From positions 1 through 64,000 of the forward strand of contig JAEWIS010000039.1 of assembly GCA_023386955.1 (NCBI GenBank): a stretch of 64,000 bases of DNA, read 5' to 3'. The notes beneath the pieces were generated by a model. That model was not told where the DNA came from, did no database searches, and saw only the letters and a program-made list of their open reading frames with translations. This stretch comes from Bacillota bacterium (lineage in GTDB: Bacteria; Bacillota; Bacilli; Paenibacillales; NBRC-103111). A program made the position numbers and the translations under genes. Of this stretch, positions 1 to 7,514 are shown piece by piece (within the stretch, counting starts at the first letter, position 1; each line of letters starts with the position of its first letter).

Positions 1-90
1 TGGAGGGAGCCCTTAAGCGCGCGTCCGCGTCACATTCGGCCAAGTATTGGCCGGAAGACACGGAGTATTCCCATCACCCGCTTGAAAAGA

Positions 91-118
91 AAGAAGCCGT
101 CGCGGACGGCTTTTTTCT
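91..118 (+). terminator. Rho-independent terminator
   Basis: A 7-bp stem (AGCCGTC against GACGGCT, 95-101 with 105-111) with a 3-nt loop is followed by TTTTTTCTTT. The stem is preceded by an A-rich run, so it could work in both directions. It would end a plus-strand gene lying left of the window, or the minus-strand Gre-domain gene. Bases 1-90 hold nothing else I can support. Confidence 0.75.
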
Positions 119-186
119 TTGTATGGGGTATATTCGACCTGCTTTCCTTGCGGCGCAACCCGGAACACGAACAATCCGAAGCTATG

Positions 187-325
187 CTAACGGACACCAC
201 AACCGCTATTTCGGCCAAATAACCCTCCCCTGCAATCTAACGGACCCCAGCGCCGTTATTCCGTCCATTTCGCCCGCTGACGAGCTAAAATAATGGAAAT
301 AGCGGCGTCTGCTTCCGTTAGAATT
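187..325. repeat. TAACGGA/CTATTT repeat cluster (3 units)
   Basis: Three copies of a unit of about 30 bp that starts with CTAACGGA and ends with CGCTATTT or CGTTATT. Two are forward (from 187 and 237) and one is inverted (AAATAGCGG at 296 to TCCGTTAG at 321). The same unit recurs in the same arrangement (forward copies, then inverted) at 4590-4780. The stretch 120-432 has no gene. Confidence 0.6.
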
Positions 326-432
326 ACAAATGGCACCTTTTAAATAAACTTACTGGATGAAATATATTGAATGTGGCCAACAGTCGAACCGAATGGAATG
401 ACTCGCACCCTATACCCCACAGACCACTTCCT

Positions 433-915
433 CTAGAGCGCCTGCTGCTCTCCCTCTCCTGCTGCAAGAGCGGCTTCGGACAGACTGATCTGTTCAATTC
501 TTACGGGAAGCCGGCCGGAAGGAGTTTGCACATGGACCAGCTCCCCGCACGGCTTCATGAGAAGCTGTTTTCCCATGGGGGACAGGAACGAAACCGGGCA
601 TTCTCCGGAACCGTCCTCCGGGAGGACTGCATGATGGGGACTGACAATGGTCAGCGTGTCCGTGGACATATCGTCCAAGTAGGAGATCACTACACGGCTG
701 CCGATGAGCACCTTCCCGCACCAGCCTTCTTCTCCGTCGGCCAATTGCTGCCGGAGGATCTGCGTGTAGTCGGACAGAAGCTGATCCGCTTGGGAGCGCC
801 CGTTTCCGAAATCGGGAAAATACGCGTCAAGAAATCTTGCGCGCTCATCATCGAACATAATCAGCTGACGGATGAAAAACTCACGCCATACACTCTCCTT
901 GACTCTAGGGCTCAT
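433..915 (-). CDS. GreA/GreB C-terminal-domain protein
   Basis: Protein of 160 aa. Its C-terminal half (about residues 68-150) has the fold signature of the GreA/GreB C-terminal domain: a VLIGSRVVISYLDD strand, a middle segment ending PVSFLSPMGKQLL, and a G-x-x-V-x-V-x-T-P-x-G strand. The N-terminal part (about residues 1-65) is charged and helical but lacks a clear Gre coiled coil, so it is more likely a Gre-like RNA polymerase secondary-channel factor (Rnk or YgaC style) than GreA itself. I chose the ATG at 915, which sits 11 nt after TTAGGAGG. An upstream in-frame GTG overlaps that ribosome site and is unlikely. A possible 24-codon leader frame overlaps the start. The specific function is inferred. 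Confidence 0.72.
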   Translation of the reverse strand: MSPRVKESVWREFFIRQLIMFDDERARFLDAYFPDFGNGRSQADQLLSDYTQILRQQLADGEEGWCGKVLIGSRVVISYLDDMSTDTLTIVSPHHAVLPEDGSGECPVSFLSPMGKQLLMKPCGELVHVQTPSGRLPVRIEQISLSEAALAAGEGEQQAL

Positions 916-979
916 AGTAGATATCACCTCCTAAATAAAGCATCTTGGAACGGATCATGTCTTGTTTGGGCATCATCAT
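905..979 (-). CDS. Possible 24-aa leader peptide upstream of the Gre-domain gene
   Basis: A small frame of 24 codons starts at a triple ATG at 979, 8 nt after AAGGAGG (988-994), and ends at TAG 905-907. Its end overlaps the start of the Gre-domain gene by 11 nt in another frame, and the downstream gene's ribosome site (TTAGGAGG) lies inside it, so the two would be translationally coupled. The peptide begins MMMPKQDMIRSK and ends GGDIYYEP. I do not recognise it. An upstream hairpin (AAGGCC at 1007-1012 with GGCCTT at 1028-1033) lies in the same leader RNA. Evidence is the strong ribosome site and the overlap only, so it may not be real. Confidence 0.4.
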   Translation of the reverse strand: MMMPKQDMIRSKMLYLGGDIYYEP

Positions 980-1039
980 CGCGCTTTCCTCCTTCAATAG
1001 AAATAGAAGGCCCCTATAGGATATAGAGGCCTTACCCTC

Positions 1040-1067
1040 ATCTTAGCACCTGCGGCAGGTATGTCAA
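1040..1067 (-). promoter_or_regulatory. Sigma-A promoter for the Gre-domain gene with internal palindrome
   Basis: On the minus strand the sequence reads TTGACA (1067-1062), 16 nt, TAAGAT (1045-1040). The spacer contains a perfect 13-bp palindrome, ACCTGC-G-GCAGGT (1048-1060), which could be an operator. The promoter is divergent from the one at 1104-1132. Confidence 0.62.
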
Positions 1068-1103
1068 GGCCAGGGGTAATGGGCCGGGACGATCCGACGA
1101 AGG

Positions 1104-1132
1104 TTAACATCATTCGCGAAAAATGCTATACT
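1104..1132 (+). promoter_or_regulatory. Sigma-A promoter of the Dlt-like operon (shared 28-bp block)
   Basis: TTAACA (1104-1109), a 17-nt spacer, then TATACT (1127-1132). Bases 1117-1144 are identical over 28 nt to 11592-11619, which lies upstream of the MBOAT gene. There TTAACA-17-TATACT is also repeated at the same spacing. The -35 and -10 match and the shared block are read directly. Co-regulation is inferred. Confidence 0.75.
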
Positions 1133-1199
1133 ACTTTTATTGCCCGGTTCATGCCGGACAGCTGCAAGTTAACTAAAAAGCAACAGTTAGGAGTGTCCC

Positions 1200-4100
1200 T
1201 TGAAAGCGACAAAAGCAGCCAAATTAACCATCGCCATGCTGCTGGCGCTTCTTGTTGTGTCCGTGTGCGCCCTATTCTTCATACAGCGGGAGGAGCGGGT
1301 TACCCTCCTATTCGCCGTAAGCGCGGATGGTTTCGACCAGGCCGCTTACGACCATTTCAGCCAGACCCTGGCCGCCAACGCGAGCGTGTCGAAACATCCC
1401 TTGGCAGAGTTAAGCCAGCGGCAGTTAAACCGGTATGATTCCATCTATCTGGACTACAATCTGAAAGCGGCCCCCGAGCTCACCGGCGCTGTGGAGAAGC
1501 TGTCCCGGTACGTGGAGCAGGGCGGTCATCTGTTCCTTGAAAATGATTTTGCCGCAGACTTTCCTGCCGCCCTCCTGGGAGGCTCGGAGCTGGTCCGGAT
1601 GGGCTCGCCCACGGAGATTTCCTTTGAATACCCGGACGTCGACCTTCATCTGCAAAACATGCAGCAGGTGTTCCGGCTGTTCGTGGACAGCTTCGCCAGC
1701 CAGAACCAGATGACGGACAGCCAGGCGGCCAACGGCCAATTGAATGCCTTGCCCGGCTACGACTGGGGATATGGCTTGAAGCCTACCACAGCGGAAACCC
1801 TGGTGCGCATGAACGGCGCCAGTGTGATGACCGCCAACCGTTACGGCAAAGGAACCGTGTTATGGTCCAGCGCCCTTTTGCCCACCCACTATTATATTAC
1901 AGGCTTCGATCTGGCCAGCGGGATGGACCCGGAGAAGGGCTTTGCCGAGAAGCAGAAGCAAGCCGCCGGCAGCTACCAGCTGACCCAAGGGGGTACATAT
2001 TTCCGGTTCAAAAATGAGGCTCCCCTTCAGCCTTACTTCCAGTTTGCCTTTGCCACCGCCAACTACCAGCTGCGCAATGCCTATCTGGACTACGTGTCCA
2101 AGGAGAAGCTGGGATACAGCGTCACCAAGATTCATGGCCCTTACGGGCGTCCGGCTATGGCGTACCAAAACCACTTTGAGGTGGCAAGCGCTTATTTCCA
2201 TGATGAAGGGATTCAATGGACCGAGCTGCTGCGCAAGTACAACCAGATCCCTTCCTTCTCCATTGTCCGTTCCTCCTACGAATGGAATGAGTGGTTCGAA
2301 AATCTGACCGTACATCTGAACACGGGCAGCACCCGGGAGCCAGCGTTTATCGGGCAGCTGGAGAATTCCTTCTATGGAAGCGGCGTGCGCATATCCAGTG
2401 AAGGCCGAGCCCTGACACTGGAGAAATACCCGGTCCCGACCCAGTTGGGCGACAAGCTGGATAACCCCTACCGGGCTTATCCGGCATTGGCCGACCTGGA
2501 CGGGGATGGGCGAACAGATTTGGTGGTGGGCAGCGCCAACGGGCAGCTGTATCTCTTCCGCAATCTGGGCAGCCGTCCGGAGGATTATGCCGACCAGCGG
2601 CTTCCGGAAGGGCTGGCTGCTCCTGATTCCTTTGGCAAAAAAGAGCCGCTCCTGAGCATTTCCGGCAAGTCCCTGCAGCTTCCCTCAGGTTATTCGGCCC
2701 CTGCTTTAGGGGACCTGAACGCAGACGGCGTTTTGGATCTGATTGTAGGTGACAAGGACGGCAGGGTATGGGTGGCTTACGGCAAGCAGAACCTTCGCTT
2801 CACCGAGCCGGTGCCCGTGCGGGCAGGTGGTGTGGAGGTGCGGGTGGAAAGCTATGCGGCGCCTGCCCTTGGAGATTATGACGGAGACGGCACGCTGGAT
2901 CTGGTAGTCGGCGACGGCCTGGGCCGGATTTACGGCTACCGCGGAGTGCCCGGAAAATCTGGCCAATGGGAAAAGGGACAGCTGCTGTTCACTCATTCCG
3001 CCCATTATGCCTCCCCTGCCGTCCGGGATATGAACGGAGACGGTGTACCGGATATTGTAACGGGCAGCCAGGACGGGGATATTACGGTTTACATCCGTTC
3101 CCCCGGCGGAAGCTACACGAAACAAGGCACGGTGAACGGAGCCACCTCCAACCAGGTGAACACCAAGGCGCTTGTGGGCGGGCATAATTCCGTGCCGCTG
3201 TGGGCGGACTTGAATCACGACGGCAAGGAGGATCTGGTGGTAGGCCAATTGGAATTCGGTCTGCCTGTCCCGTTGGACGATCCGGACTTCCCTTACCCCG
3301 GCGAGGTGAAGAAATTTGTGGAGTATGCCAAGGCCAACAAGCTGGAGCTGTACCCCCATCTTTTCTTCCACAGCTATCTATCGGATGCCCAGGAAAAACG
3401 GGAAATTGAGCTCCACCGCCAAATGTTCGAAAAGCTGGGTATTCCTTGGACGGCCATGGGCACCAACCAGCATACCTGGCGGATCAACAATACCGACCGG
3501 CTGCAAACCCTGCGTAACGAAAATGAGGCAGGGCTGTGGTTCAACTTCGGCTTCCGGCCTCCCAATAATCCTATGGACCCACAGTACGGCCAGGATTATG
3601 TGTGGAGTATGCCGTTTCTGCTGGAGGACAGCAAGCTTGCGCGGCCCATGGTGCTAAGCTCGCCCAACATGATTTTCCGGGCCAAAGGCTCCGATTACGC
3701 CACGGAGGATATTTACCGGGCTTACGCCGCATTGGATATGCCAATTATTTATTTTGATCATATTGAGTACAAGCTTCCCGGGCAGACCAATCTGCTGCTG
3801 CCTTACGTGACGTTTTTGGACCAGCTGCGCAATACGGAGAATTACAACTTTATGACCGAGCCCCAGCTGGCCCGCTCGGCACTGACCACCCTGAAGACCA
3901 AGGTGCATGTCAAACAAACCTATGCCGCCTGGCTGATGGACAAGGTGAAGAACAAGCTGGGCAAAGGCGCCCATTTGACGCTGACCCTGACCGCCGACAC
4001 CTCGGAGGTTTCCGATGGGCTGGCGGGTGTATACAAGTTTACACCCGGGGTGGCCATCGAAGCGGGCAAACCTTACCAAGGCTCGCCCCTTGGCGTGGAT

Positions 4101-4472
4101 TCCCGGATTTACACCCGGCAGAACGGAACTCTGTATACGGGACTAGGCGAGCCGGTGAAGCTGACCGTGGACTGGAGTCCGGCGGGGCTGCATCTGGAGC
4201 GCAGCAATGTGCCCTTCCGGTGGACGGAGGTGCGGGACGGCGAAGTTACCCTGCAGCTTCTGGACGGCGGCATGCAGCAGGCAAAGATCTACAGCCCGAC
4301 TCCGCTTGTGATTAGCGGCGACAATCTGAAGATTGAGCAAAGCGAAGCCGGCTCGGGCGGGCTGCCCGGACAAACGGGGCAGAATGGGCAGACAACGCCT
4401 GTGGGATACACCTATACGGTTACCCACTTTGGGGAAGCCACCACCGTGACGCTGAAGTGGGCCAAGGATTAA
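1200..4472 (+). CDS. Exported FG-GAP repeat protein with deacetylase-like regions
   Basis: Protein of 1090 aa, TTG start 7 nt after GGAG. Residues about 8-28 form a signal anchor. Residues about 34-250 look like a GATase-type Rossmann domain (YVEQGGHLFLEN; YGKGTVLWSSALLP). Five FG-GAP/VCBS blades with calcium-type D-x-D/N-x-D-G-x-x-D loops follow at about 426-690 (DLDGDGRTD, DLNADGVLD, DYDGDGTLD, DMNGDGVPD, DLNHDGKED). After them comes an alpha/beta region (about 690-960) with an ELYPHLFFHSY segment reminiscent of polysaccharide-deacetylase barrels, then a C-terminal beta region. The order (anchor, Rossmann, barrel, beta domain) loosely recalls PelA-type deacetylases with a propeller inserted. 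That is a weak inference and no catalytic triad was assigned. It is first in the operon with the carrier-protein, ligase and DltD/DltX-like genes, so it probably handles the same envelope polymer. Confidence 0.7.
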   Translation: MKATKAAKLTIAMLLALLVVSVCALFFIQREERVTLLFAVSADGFDQAAYDHFSQTLAANASVSKHPLAELSQRQLNRYDSIYLDYNLKAAPELTGAVEKLSRYVEQGGHLFLENDFAADFPAALLGGSELVRMGSPTEISFEYPDVDLHLQNMQQVFRLFVDSFASQNQMTDSQAANGQLNALPGYDWGYGLKPTTAETLVRMNGASVMTANRYGKGTVLWSSALLPTHYYITGFDLASGMDPEKGFAEKQKQAAGSYQLTQGGTYFRFKNEAPLQPYFQFAFATANYQLRNAYLDYVSKEKLGYSVTKIHGPYGRPAMAYQNHFEVASAYFHDEGIQWTELLRKYNQIPSFSIVRSSYEWNEWFENLTVHLNTGSTREPAFIGQLENSFYGSGVRISSEGRALTLEKYPVPTQLGDKLDNPYRAYPALADLDGDGRTDLVVGSANGQLYLFRNLGSRPEDYADQRLPEGLAAPDSFGKKEPLLSISGKSLQLPSGYSAPALGDLNADGVLDLIVGDKDGRVWVAYGKQNLRFTEPVPVRAGGVEVRVESYAAPALGDYDGDGTLDLVVGDGLGRIYGYRGVPGKSGQWEKGQLLFTHSAHYASPAVRDMNGDGVPDIVTGSQDGDITVYIRSPGGSYTKQGTVNGATSNQVNTKALVGGHNSVPLWADLNHDGKEDLVVGQLEFGLPVPLDDPDFPYPGEVKKFVEYAKANKLELYPHLFFHSYLSDAQEKREIELHRQMFEKLGIPWTAMGTNQHTWRINNTDRLQTLRNENEAGLWFNFGFRPPNNPMDPQYGQDYVWSMPFLLEDSKLARPMVLSSPNMIFRAKGSDYATEDIYRAYAALDMPIIYFDHIEYKLPGQTNLLLPYVTFLDQLRNTENYNFMTEPQLARSALTTLKTKVHVKQTYAAWLMDKVKNKLGKGAHLTLTLTADTSEVSDGLAGVYKFTPGVAIEAGKPYQGSPLGVDSRIYTRQNGTLYTGLGEPVKLTVDWSPAGLHLERSNVPFRWTEVRDGEVTLQLLDGGMQQAKIYSPTPLVISGDNLKIEQSEAGSGGLPGQTGQNGQTTPVGYTYTVTHFGEATTVTLKWAKD

Positions 4473-4589
4473 CTGCAGCAGCCCGATGACCGGCCACCGG
4501 GACCATAGGGGGCTTTAAACGAAAGTGCCACACCTGTACGTGTACCCAGCATTTCCGTTGCTGGCGCTGGTCATCAGGCCATAGGTGAA

Positions 4590-4780
4590 ATTCTAACGGC
4601 GGTCAGAGCCGTTATTCCAGCTAAAAGCAGGCCATTGAAATTCTAACGGCGATGAGCGCCGCTATTTGGAGCAAATGCGTCCGATTGGGTGCCATCAAGG
4701 CCAAATAAGAGCACTGGCTTCCGTTAGAATTGGGAAAGGCCGATTTTTCGCCAAATAGCGGCTCCTGCTTCCGTTAGAAA
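4590..4780. repeat. TAACGG/CTATTT repeat cluster (4 units)
   Basis: Four copies of a unit of about 30 bp: ATTCTAACGG at the start, GCCGTTATT or GCCGCTATTTGG at the end. Forward copies are at 4590-4618 and 4640-4669, inverted copies at 4701-4730 and 4751-4780. The arrangement mirrors 187-325. It lies in the gap of 466 nt between the FG-GAP gene and the carrier-protein gene. Bases 4473-4589 show no other feature. Confidence 0.65.
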
Positions 4781-4803
4781 TGCCGGGTGGATGCTGCGGC
4801 CCC

Positions 4804-4923
4804 AGCGTATGCTTACGATGCGAGTTTTGCTGACGCAAAACTTAGTTTATGCTTACGATGTTGGCTATCCTTCGGATAGCCCAGCTTATGCTTACGAAGT
4901 GAGTTTTTGCTGACGCAAAACTC
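4804..4923 (+). repeat. Three tandem fixed-head/variable-hairpin modules
   Basis: Each module has a head close to AGCTTATGCTTACGAAGT (4804-4821, 4844-4861, 4883-4900) followed at once by a hairpin whose stem differs: AGTTTTGC/GCAAAACT (4823-4842), GGCTATCC/GGATAGCC (4863-4881), and GAGTTTTTGC/GCAAAACTC (4901-4923). The last hairpin ends just before the AGGAGG of the carrier-protein gene, so all three would lie in its mRNA leader. Related modules lie at 47663-47701 and, inverted, at 41826-41863. Confidence 0.7.
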
Positions 4924-4938
4924 TTAGGAGGAATAAAA

Positions 4939-5190
4939 ATGACCGAGATTGCTAACCAACTGGAGGAGCATATCCGCGCCCGCTACGAGATTGATCCGGA
5001 CGACGAGGATTTTTCCCAGAATGTGCACTTGTTCGATTACGGCTTTATCGATTCCATCGGCGCCACCGCTCTGATTGCCCACATCGAAAAAACCTACAAT
5101 CTGCAAGTCACCAACCAGGACCTGATGCTCTACCCCCTGAACACCATCAATGAAATCGCGGCCTTCATCAGCCGCAAGATTGCGAGGTAA
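4939..5190 (+). CDS. Acyl/aminoacyl carrier protein (DltC-like)
   Basis: Protein of 83 aa, ATG start after TTAGGAGG with good spacing. It has the four-helix carrier-protein pattern with the phosphopantetheine site in YGFIDSIGA (Ser39), preceded by the usual acidic first loop. Acidic residues dominate the first half. It overlaps the next gene (TAATG), which encodes a ligase known to load amino acids on carrier proteins. DltD-like, DltX-like and MBOAT genes are also nearby, so it most likely carries an activated amino acid as a phosphopantetheinyl thioester to the membrane, as DltC does with D-alanine. The amino acid itself cannot be read from the sequence. A fatty-acid ACP is less likely given the neighbours. 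Confidence 0.85.
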   Translation: MTEIANQLEEHIRARYEIDPDDEDFSQNVHLFDYGFIDSIGATALIAHIEKTYNLQVTNQDLMLYPLNTINEIAAFISRKIAR

Positions 5191-6392
5191 TGAAAATGGA
5201 ATGCACGGTTTCCCTGGAGGGATTGTCCACCTCCCAATACGGCCAGCTGAAATATGCCTGCGCCTTTGTGGACGAGACCATTACCGGGATTGACATTGAG
5301 GGGGATATTCTGCGCATCACCCACAGCTCACCCCTGGGCAATGCGGTCATCGAGGAACGGGCCAAACGGCTGGCGGAGCGTTTTTCCAAGGGGGATTTCG
5401 GCTTTAAGGAAAACATCCTCTTCGAGCACCGGGTAGACGTTCCCCACCACGAGGACATTATCGCCGAGCTGGTCGAGAAAAAAATCATCAAGGTGCTGGA
5501 GCCCGGCATGTTCATCTTCCGGGAGCCCTTTTCCAGCCTGATGCGGTTTATGGATGATTCCTTCGTGGCCAAGATCGCCCGCCGCTTCGAGGGCTTGAAG
5601 GAGGAGCATTACCCCGCCGTCATCCATGCGGATACCCTGAACAAAACCAACCACTTCACCTCCTTCCCCGAGCATATTCACTTTCTGACCCATCTGCGGG
5701 AGGATCTGGACGTCATCGAGGGTTTCTCCCAAACCATCCGCGAAATCGGCGGCTGGAAGCAGGACGCACCGCTGGACCTAAACGCCAGCATGCCCAAGCC
5801 CAAATTCACCATGAACCCCTCCACCTGCTACCACTGCTATGAGGGACTGCAGGACGAGGTGCTGGAGGGCGACGGCATCACCGTCACCGCCATCTCCAAG
5901 TGCCACCGGTTCGAGTCCCGGAACCATACGGATTTTGGCCGCCTGCTGGACTTTAGCATGCGGGAGATCATCTTCGTGGGCAAACCCGACTACGTCAAGG
6001 AAAACCGCCTGAAGGCCATCGAGTACCTGAAGGAATTGGCTGCCGAGTGGGACGTAGACAGCTGGATGGAAATTGCCAACGATCCCTTCTTCACCAACGA
6101 CTTCCAAGTGAAGGCCTCCTTCCAACGGAACCAGGAGATGAAGTACGAGCTGCGCCTGTCTGTCCCCTATCTGGACAAGTCTATTGCCGCCAGCTCCGTC
6201 AACTTCCACAGCAACACCTTCGGCAATGCCTTCAACATCAAATTCGGCAAACGCAGCGCCGTAACCGGCTGTGTCGGCTTTGGCATCGAACGCTGGGTCT
6301 TTGCCTTCCTGGCTCAATACAGCCTGGACGAGACCCGTTGGCCCGCCGCTTTCCGGGAGCAATATGCGGACTGGCAGAAAAAGCAGTTTTAA
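5190..6392 (+). CDS. Amino acid:[carrier protein] ligase (seryl-tRNA synthetase-like)
   Basis: Protein of 400 aa resembling the stand-alone catalytic core of atypical zinc-dependent seryl-tRNA synthetase. Visible are TCYHCYEG (Cys213, Cys216), a motif-2-like KCHRFES (Cys238, Arg240, Glu242) and class II motif 3, GFGIERW (Glu367, Arg368). It has no N-terminal tRNA-binding coiled-coil domain. Characterised members of this family adenylate a small amino acid (Gly or Ala) and transfer it to a carrier-protein phosphopantetheine instead of tRNA. The start overlaps the carrier-protein stop (TAATG), as expected for coupled partners. An in-frame ATG two codons later is an alternative start. In this operon it takes the place of DltA, a different adenylate-forming fold. 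The amino acid used is unknown. Confidence 0.85.
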   Translation: MKMECTVSLEGLSTSQYGQLKYACAFVDETITGIDIEGDILRITHSSPLGNAVIEERAKRLAERFSKGDFGFKENILFEHRVDVPHHEDIIAELVEKKIIKVLEPGMFIFREPFSSLMRFMDDSFVAKIARRFEGLKEEHYPAVIHADTLNKTNHFTSFPEHIHFLTHLREDLDVIEGFSQTIREIGGWKQDAPLDLNASMPKPKFTMNPSTCYHCYEGLQDEVLEGDGITVTAISKCHRFESRNHTDFGRLLDFSMREIIFVGKPDYVKENRLKAIEYLKELAAEWDVDSWMEIANDPFFTNDFQVKASFQRNQEMKYELRLSVPYLDKSIAASSVNFHSNTFGNAFNIKFGKRSAVTGCVGFGIERWVFAFLAQYSLDETRWPAAFREQYADWQKKQF

Positions 6393-7335
6393 TCCCGGCA
6401 GGCCCTTCTCGAAAGCCGCCTCGCGCACCCGCCGGTACGGCTTCCTGATCGGCCTGGCGGTGTTGTTCCTCCTGGCGGATCTGGCGTTGGCCTGGTGGAA
6501 CCCGATGGAATCCTCCCGGCGCTTCTACAAGAATGACTTTACCAAAACGCTGTACCATCACTCCTGGGCCCGCACCGGCTCCGTGTTCTTCGGAAACTCG
6601 GCGGTGACGGGTGCCTATATGGAGGACAAGTCCTCCCATCCCCTAACGGAGATGGGCCTCTCCTACGGCCGGATCACCGATCTAAAGGCTATCCTGGAGA
6701 AGGGTCTATACCAGGTGAAGGACGAGCTGGTGGTGGGCATTGACGTCCATACCATGATCGACGACATGCAGACCGACCCCACCTACCAGTGGTTCAAAAA
6801 GCCCTATCAGCCTTACATCTATGCATACCGGGATTACTTCCGGGATTCCGGCACGGAGGCGGTGAAGAACCTGTATGCCGGAGCAGTGGAGCTTGATGCG
6901 GGGAAGCTTCTGGACTACCAGCCCAGGTGGATTGATAAGGAGCTGTATTTTGGCCTGAAGGAAAAGGCGTGGATGGCGGAGCGCTGGGACTACTACGATA
7001 AGCTGTGGGGCCATCTGACCCTGCCTGATTTCCGGGAAAATCTCGATGCTCTGGCTTGGGTGGCCGACTACGCGGCCGAGCACGGATTGGCTCTCCGGGT
7101 CATCTGGATGCCGTGGCATAAGGACTTCCCCAAGCCGCCCTATGTAGAACCGCTTAAGGCGGAGGCCAACCGGATTCTGGAAGAGCATCAGACACCGGTG
7201 CTGGACGTAATGGACCGGTATAGCGCAGAATACTTCCACGATCTGGTCCACCTGAACCGGGAAGTAGGGGCTCCCCTGTTTACGAAGGAGGTGGATGAAT
7301 GGCTCCGGTCATTCGCAAAACCGTCGAACTCCTAG
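6364..7335 (+). CDS. DltD-like membrane-anchored SGNH protein
   Basis: Protein of 323 aa from the ATG at 6364, which overlaps the ligase gene by 29 nt (GGGAG ribosome site with short spacing). A longer frame open from 6271 has no better site. One N-terminal membrane segment (YGFLIGLAVLFLLADLALAWW) is followed by an extracytoplasmic domain with SGNH-type marks: block I FFGNSAVTG (Ser79) and the C-terminal DxxH, DLVHLN (Asp293, His296). GNS in place of GDS is also usual for DltD- and AlgX/AlgJ-like partners of MBOAT acyltransferases. Its likely role is handling or transfer of the aminoacyl group to the outer polymer. Overall similarity to DltD cannot be scored here, so the assignment rests on motifs, topology and neighbours. 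Confidence 0.72.
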   Translation: MRTGRKSSFNPGRPFSKAASRTRRYGFLIGLAVLFLLADLALAWWNPMESSRRFYKNDFTKTLYHHSWARTGSVFFGNSAVTGAYMEDKSSHPLTEMGLSYGRITDLKAILEKGLYQVKDELVVGIDVHTMIDDMQTDPTYQWFKKPYQPYIYAYRDYFRDSGTEAVKNLYAGAVELDAGKLLDYQPRWIDKELYFGLKEKAWMAERWDYYDKLWGHLTLPDFRENLDALAWVADYAAEHGLALRVIWMPWHKDFPKPPYVEPLKAEANRILEEHQTPVLDVMDRYSAEYFHDLVHLNREVGAPLFTKEVDEWLRSFAKPSNS

Positions 7336-7409
7336 CCTATCTTATCATGCTGATTCTGGTACTGATGTATTTTACCGGCAAGGGACTATTCATTTATGAG
7401 GGCTTCTGA
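7299..7409 (+). CDS. DltX-like single-pass microprotein
   Basis: Protein of 36 aa. ATG at 7299 sits 7 nt after AAGGAGG and overlaps the end of the SGNH gene by 37 nt. It has a short basic N-terminus, one membrane helix (LLAYLIMLILVLMYF) and the exact C-terminal ending FIYEGF. DltX proteins of Dlt operons are about 45-50 aa, single-pass, and end in an F-x-Y-x-x-F motif (FIYNEF in many species) whose tyrosine has been reported to take part in aminoacyl transfer with DltB and DltD. Here Tyr33 would be that residue. Size, topology, C-terminal motif and position beside carrier-protein, ligase and DltD-like genes all agree. Confidence 0.85.
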   Translation: MAPVIRKTVELLAYLIMLILVLMYFTGKGLFIYEGF

Positions 7410-7426
7410 CCCGATTCCCCCAACCA

Positions 7427-7467
7427 AAAAAGTAAAAAAACCCTTCATCCGCAATCGCGGCTACGGG
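7427..7467 (-). terminator. Terminator for the GNAT gene
   Basis: On the minus strand, AACCC pairs with GGGTT around an inner CCGC-AATC-GCGG hairpin, and a run of seven T follows. It lies just past the GNAT stop at 7515. Confidence 0.6.
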
Positions 7468-7477
7468 TTCCTGGTAA

Positions 7478-7514
7478 GGCAAGTCAATTGAGCATCAATT
7501 GGCTTGTCTTTTCT
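7478..7514. terminator. Bidirectional terminator after the DltX-like gene
   Basis: CAAGTCAATTGA pairs with TCAATTGGCTTG (one G-T pair) around a 3-nt loop, followed by TCTTTTCTTC on the plus strand. It separates the convergent DltX-like and GNAT genes and ends the first Dlt-like operon. Confidence 0.75.

Noticed and set aside
367..1026. A 219-codon plus-strand frame over the Gre-domain gene
   Set aside because: It lacks a ribosome site and the opposite strand encodes a recognisable Gre domain with a perfect one.
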